The translations under genes and the position numbers were made by a program. From Pseudotabrizicola algicola (GTDB lineage: Bacteria > Pseudomonadota > Alphaproteobacteria > Rhodobacterales > Rhodobacteraceae): DNA of 64,000 nucleotides. Position 1 is the first letter of the stretch; every line of letters begins with the position of its first letter. Positions 63,993 to 64,000 of the stretch are shown piece by piece. The stretch lies in the NCBI RefSeq assembly GCF_010915705.1, contig NZ_JAAIKE010000001.1, positions 558,001 to 622,000 of the forward strand. Direction: 5' to 3'. Below the pieces are notes generated by a model, which saw nothing but the letters and a program-made list of their open reading frames with translations, searched no databases and was not told where the DNA came from.

Positions 63993-64000
63993 CTGCGGTC

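Overview
The window is a GC-rich chromosomal segment (mid-60s % GC by eye; not computed) that reads as an alphaproteobacterium of the order Rhodobacterales, family Rhodobacteraceae. The support is gene order and protein wording: uppS-cdsA-dxr-rseP-bamA-skp-fabZ-lpxA-lpxI-lpxB with LpxI rather than LpxH, yajC-secD-secF followed by an Mth938/NDUFAF3-like gene, prfA-prmC next to a DUF4167 gene, and an M23 peptidase overlapping a bactofilin. The genus cannot be fixed from the sequence. I see no phage, insertion sequence, CRISPR array, rRNA or tRNA, so this is mostly core genome.

Layout. 1-4.1 kb: the end of a Bcp-type peroxiredoxin overlapping a ferritin-like DUF455 gene, an M23 peptidase/bactofilin cell-shape pair, and a DUF2189 membrane protein. 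4.2-10.5 kb (minus): prfB, penicillin-binding protein 1A, N-acetylmuramoyl-L-alanine amidase, an aminotransferase. 10.6-11.3 kb: a DsbA-family oxidoreductase. 11.3-23.7 kb (minus): a long envelope cluster, pyrH-frr-uppS-cdsA-dxr-rseP-(45-aa membrane ORF)-bamA-skp/ompH-fabZ-lpxA-lpxI-lpxB. 23.8-25.6 kb: miaA and an AraC-type regulator. 25.9-32.1 kb: a complete peptide-type ABC importer with a Tat-exported binding protein, two enlarged permeases and one polypeptide carrying both ATPases. 32.1-35.5 kb (minus): Mth938-like, secF, secD, yajC, divergent from serS. 37-42 kb: TspO-like membrane protein, YheS-type ABC-F, YihY, MarC, aspartic protease. 42.2-44.2 kb (minus): holC and pepA. 44.4-52 kb: lptF-lptG-lptD-surA-pdxA-rsmA. 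52-58 kb: DUF4167, prmC and prfA (minus), an AI-2E-family permease, DUF1499 and speB. 58-64 kb: an orphan asparagine-synthetase-like protein, an M20 amidohydrolase, mazG, a Fe(3+)-binding periplasmic protein and a BNR-repeat protein.

How it works together. Much of the window builds the envelope: isoprenoid precursor (dxr) and undecaprenyl diphosphate (uppS), phospholipid (cdsA), lipid A (lpxA/I/B, fabZ), LPS export (lptF/G/D), outer-membrane protein assembly (bamA, skp, surA), peptidoglycan synthesis and hydrolysis (PBP1A, amidase, M23 peptidase with bactofilin) and protein export (yajC/secD/secF). A second theme is translation: prfA, prfB, prmC, frr, serS, miaA, rsmA, ABC-F.

Most distinctive observations: a dispersed extragenic element (GC-rich hairpin followed by a core close to GGGATATTTGGG-ACAGAAAA) in about six places, which in front of miaA supplies the apparent ribosome binding site; a 32-bp inverted repeat made of two such elements between convergent genes; an unannotated-size 45-aa membrane ORF between rseP and bamA; a hairpin and a 22-codon overlapping ORF at the start of the ABC-F gene; an inverted pair of DnaA-box-like sites before the AraC gene; and the orphan asparagine-synthetase-like protein lacking its glutaminase nucleophile. 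No clearly new defence or biosynthetic system is visible.
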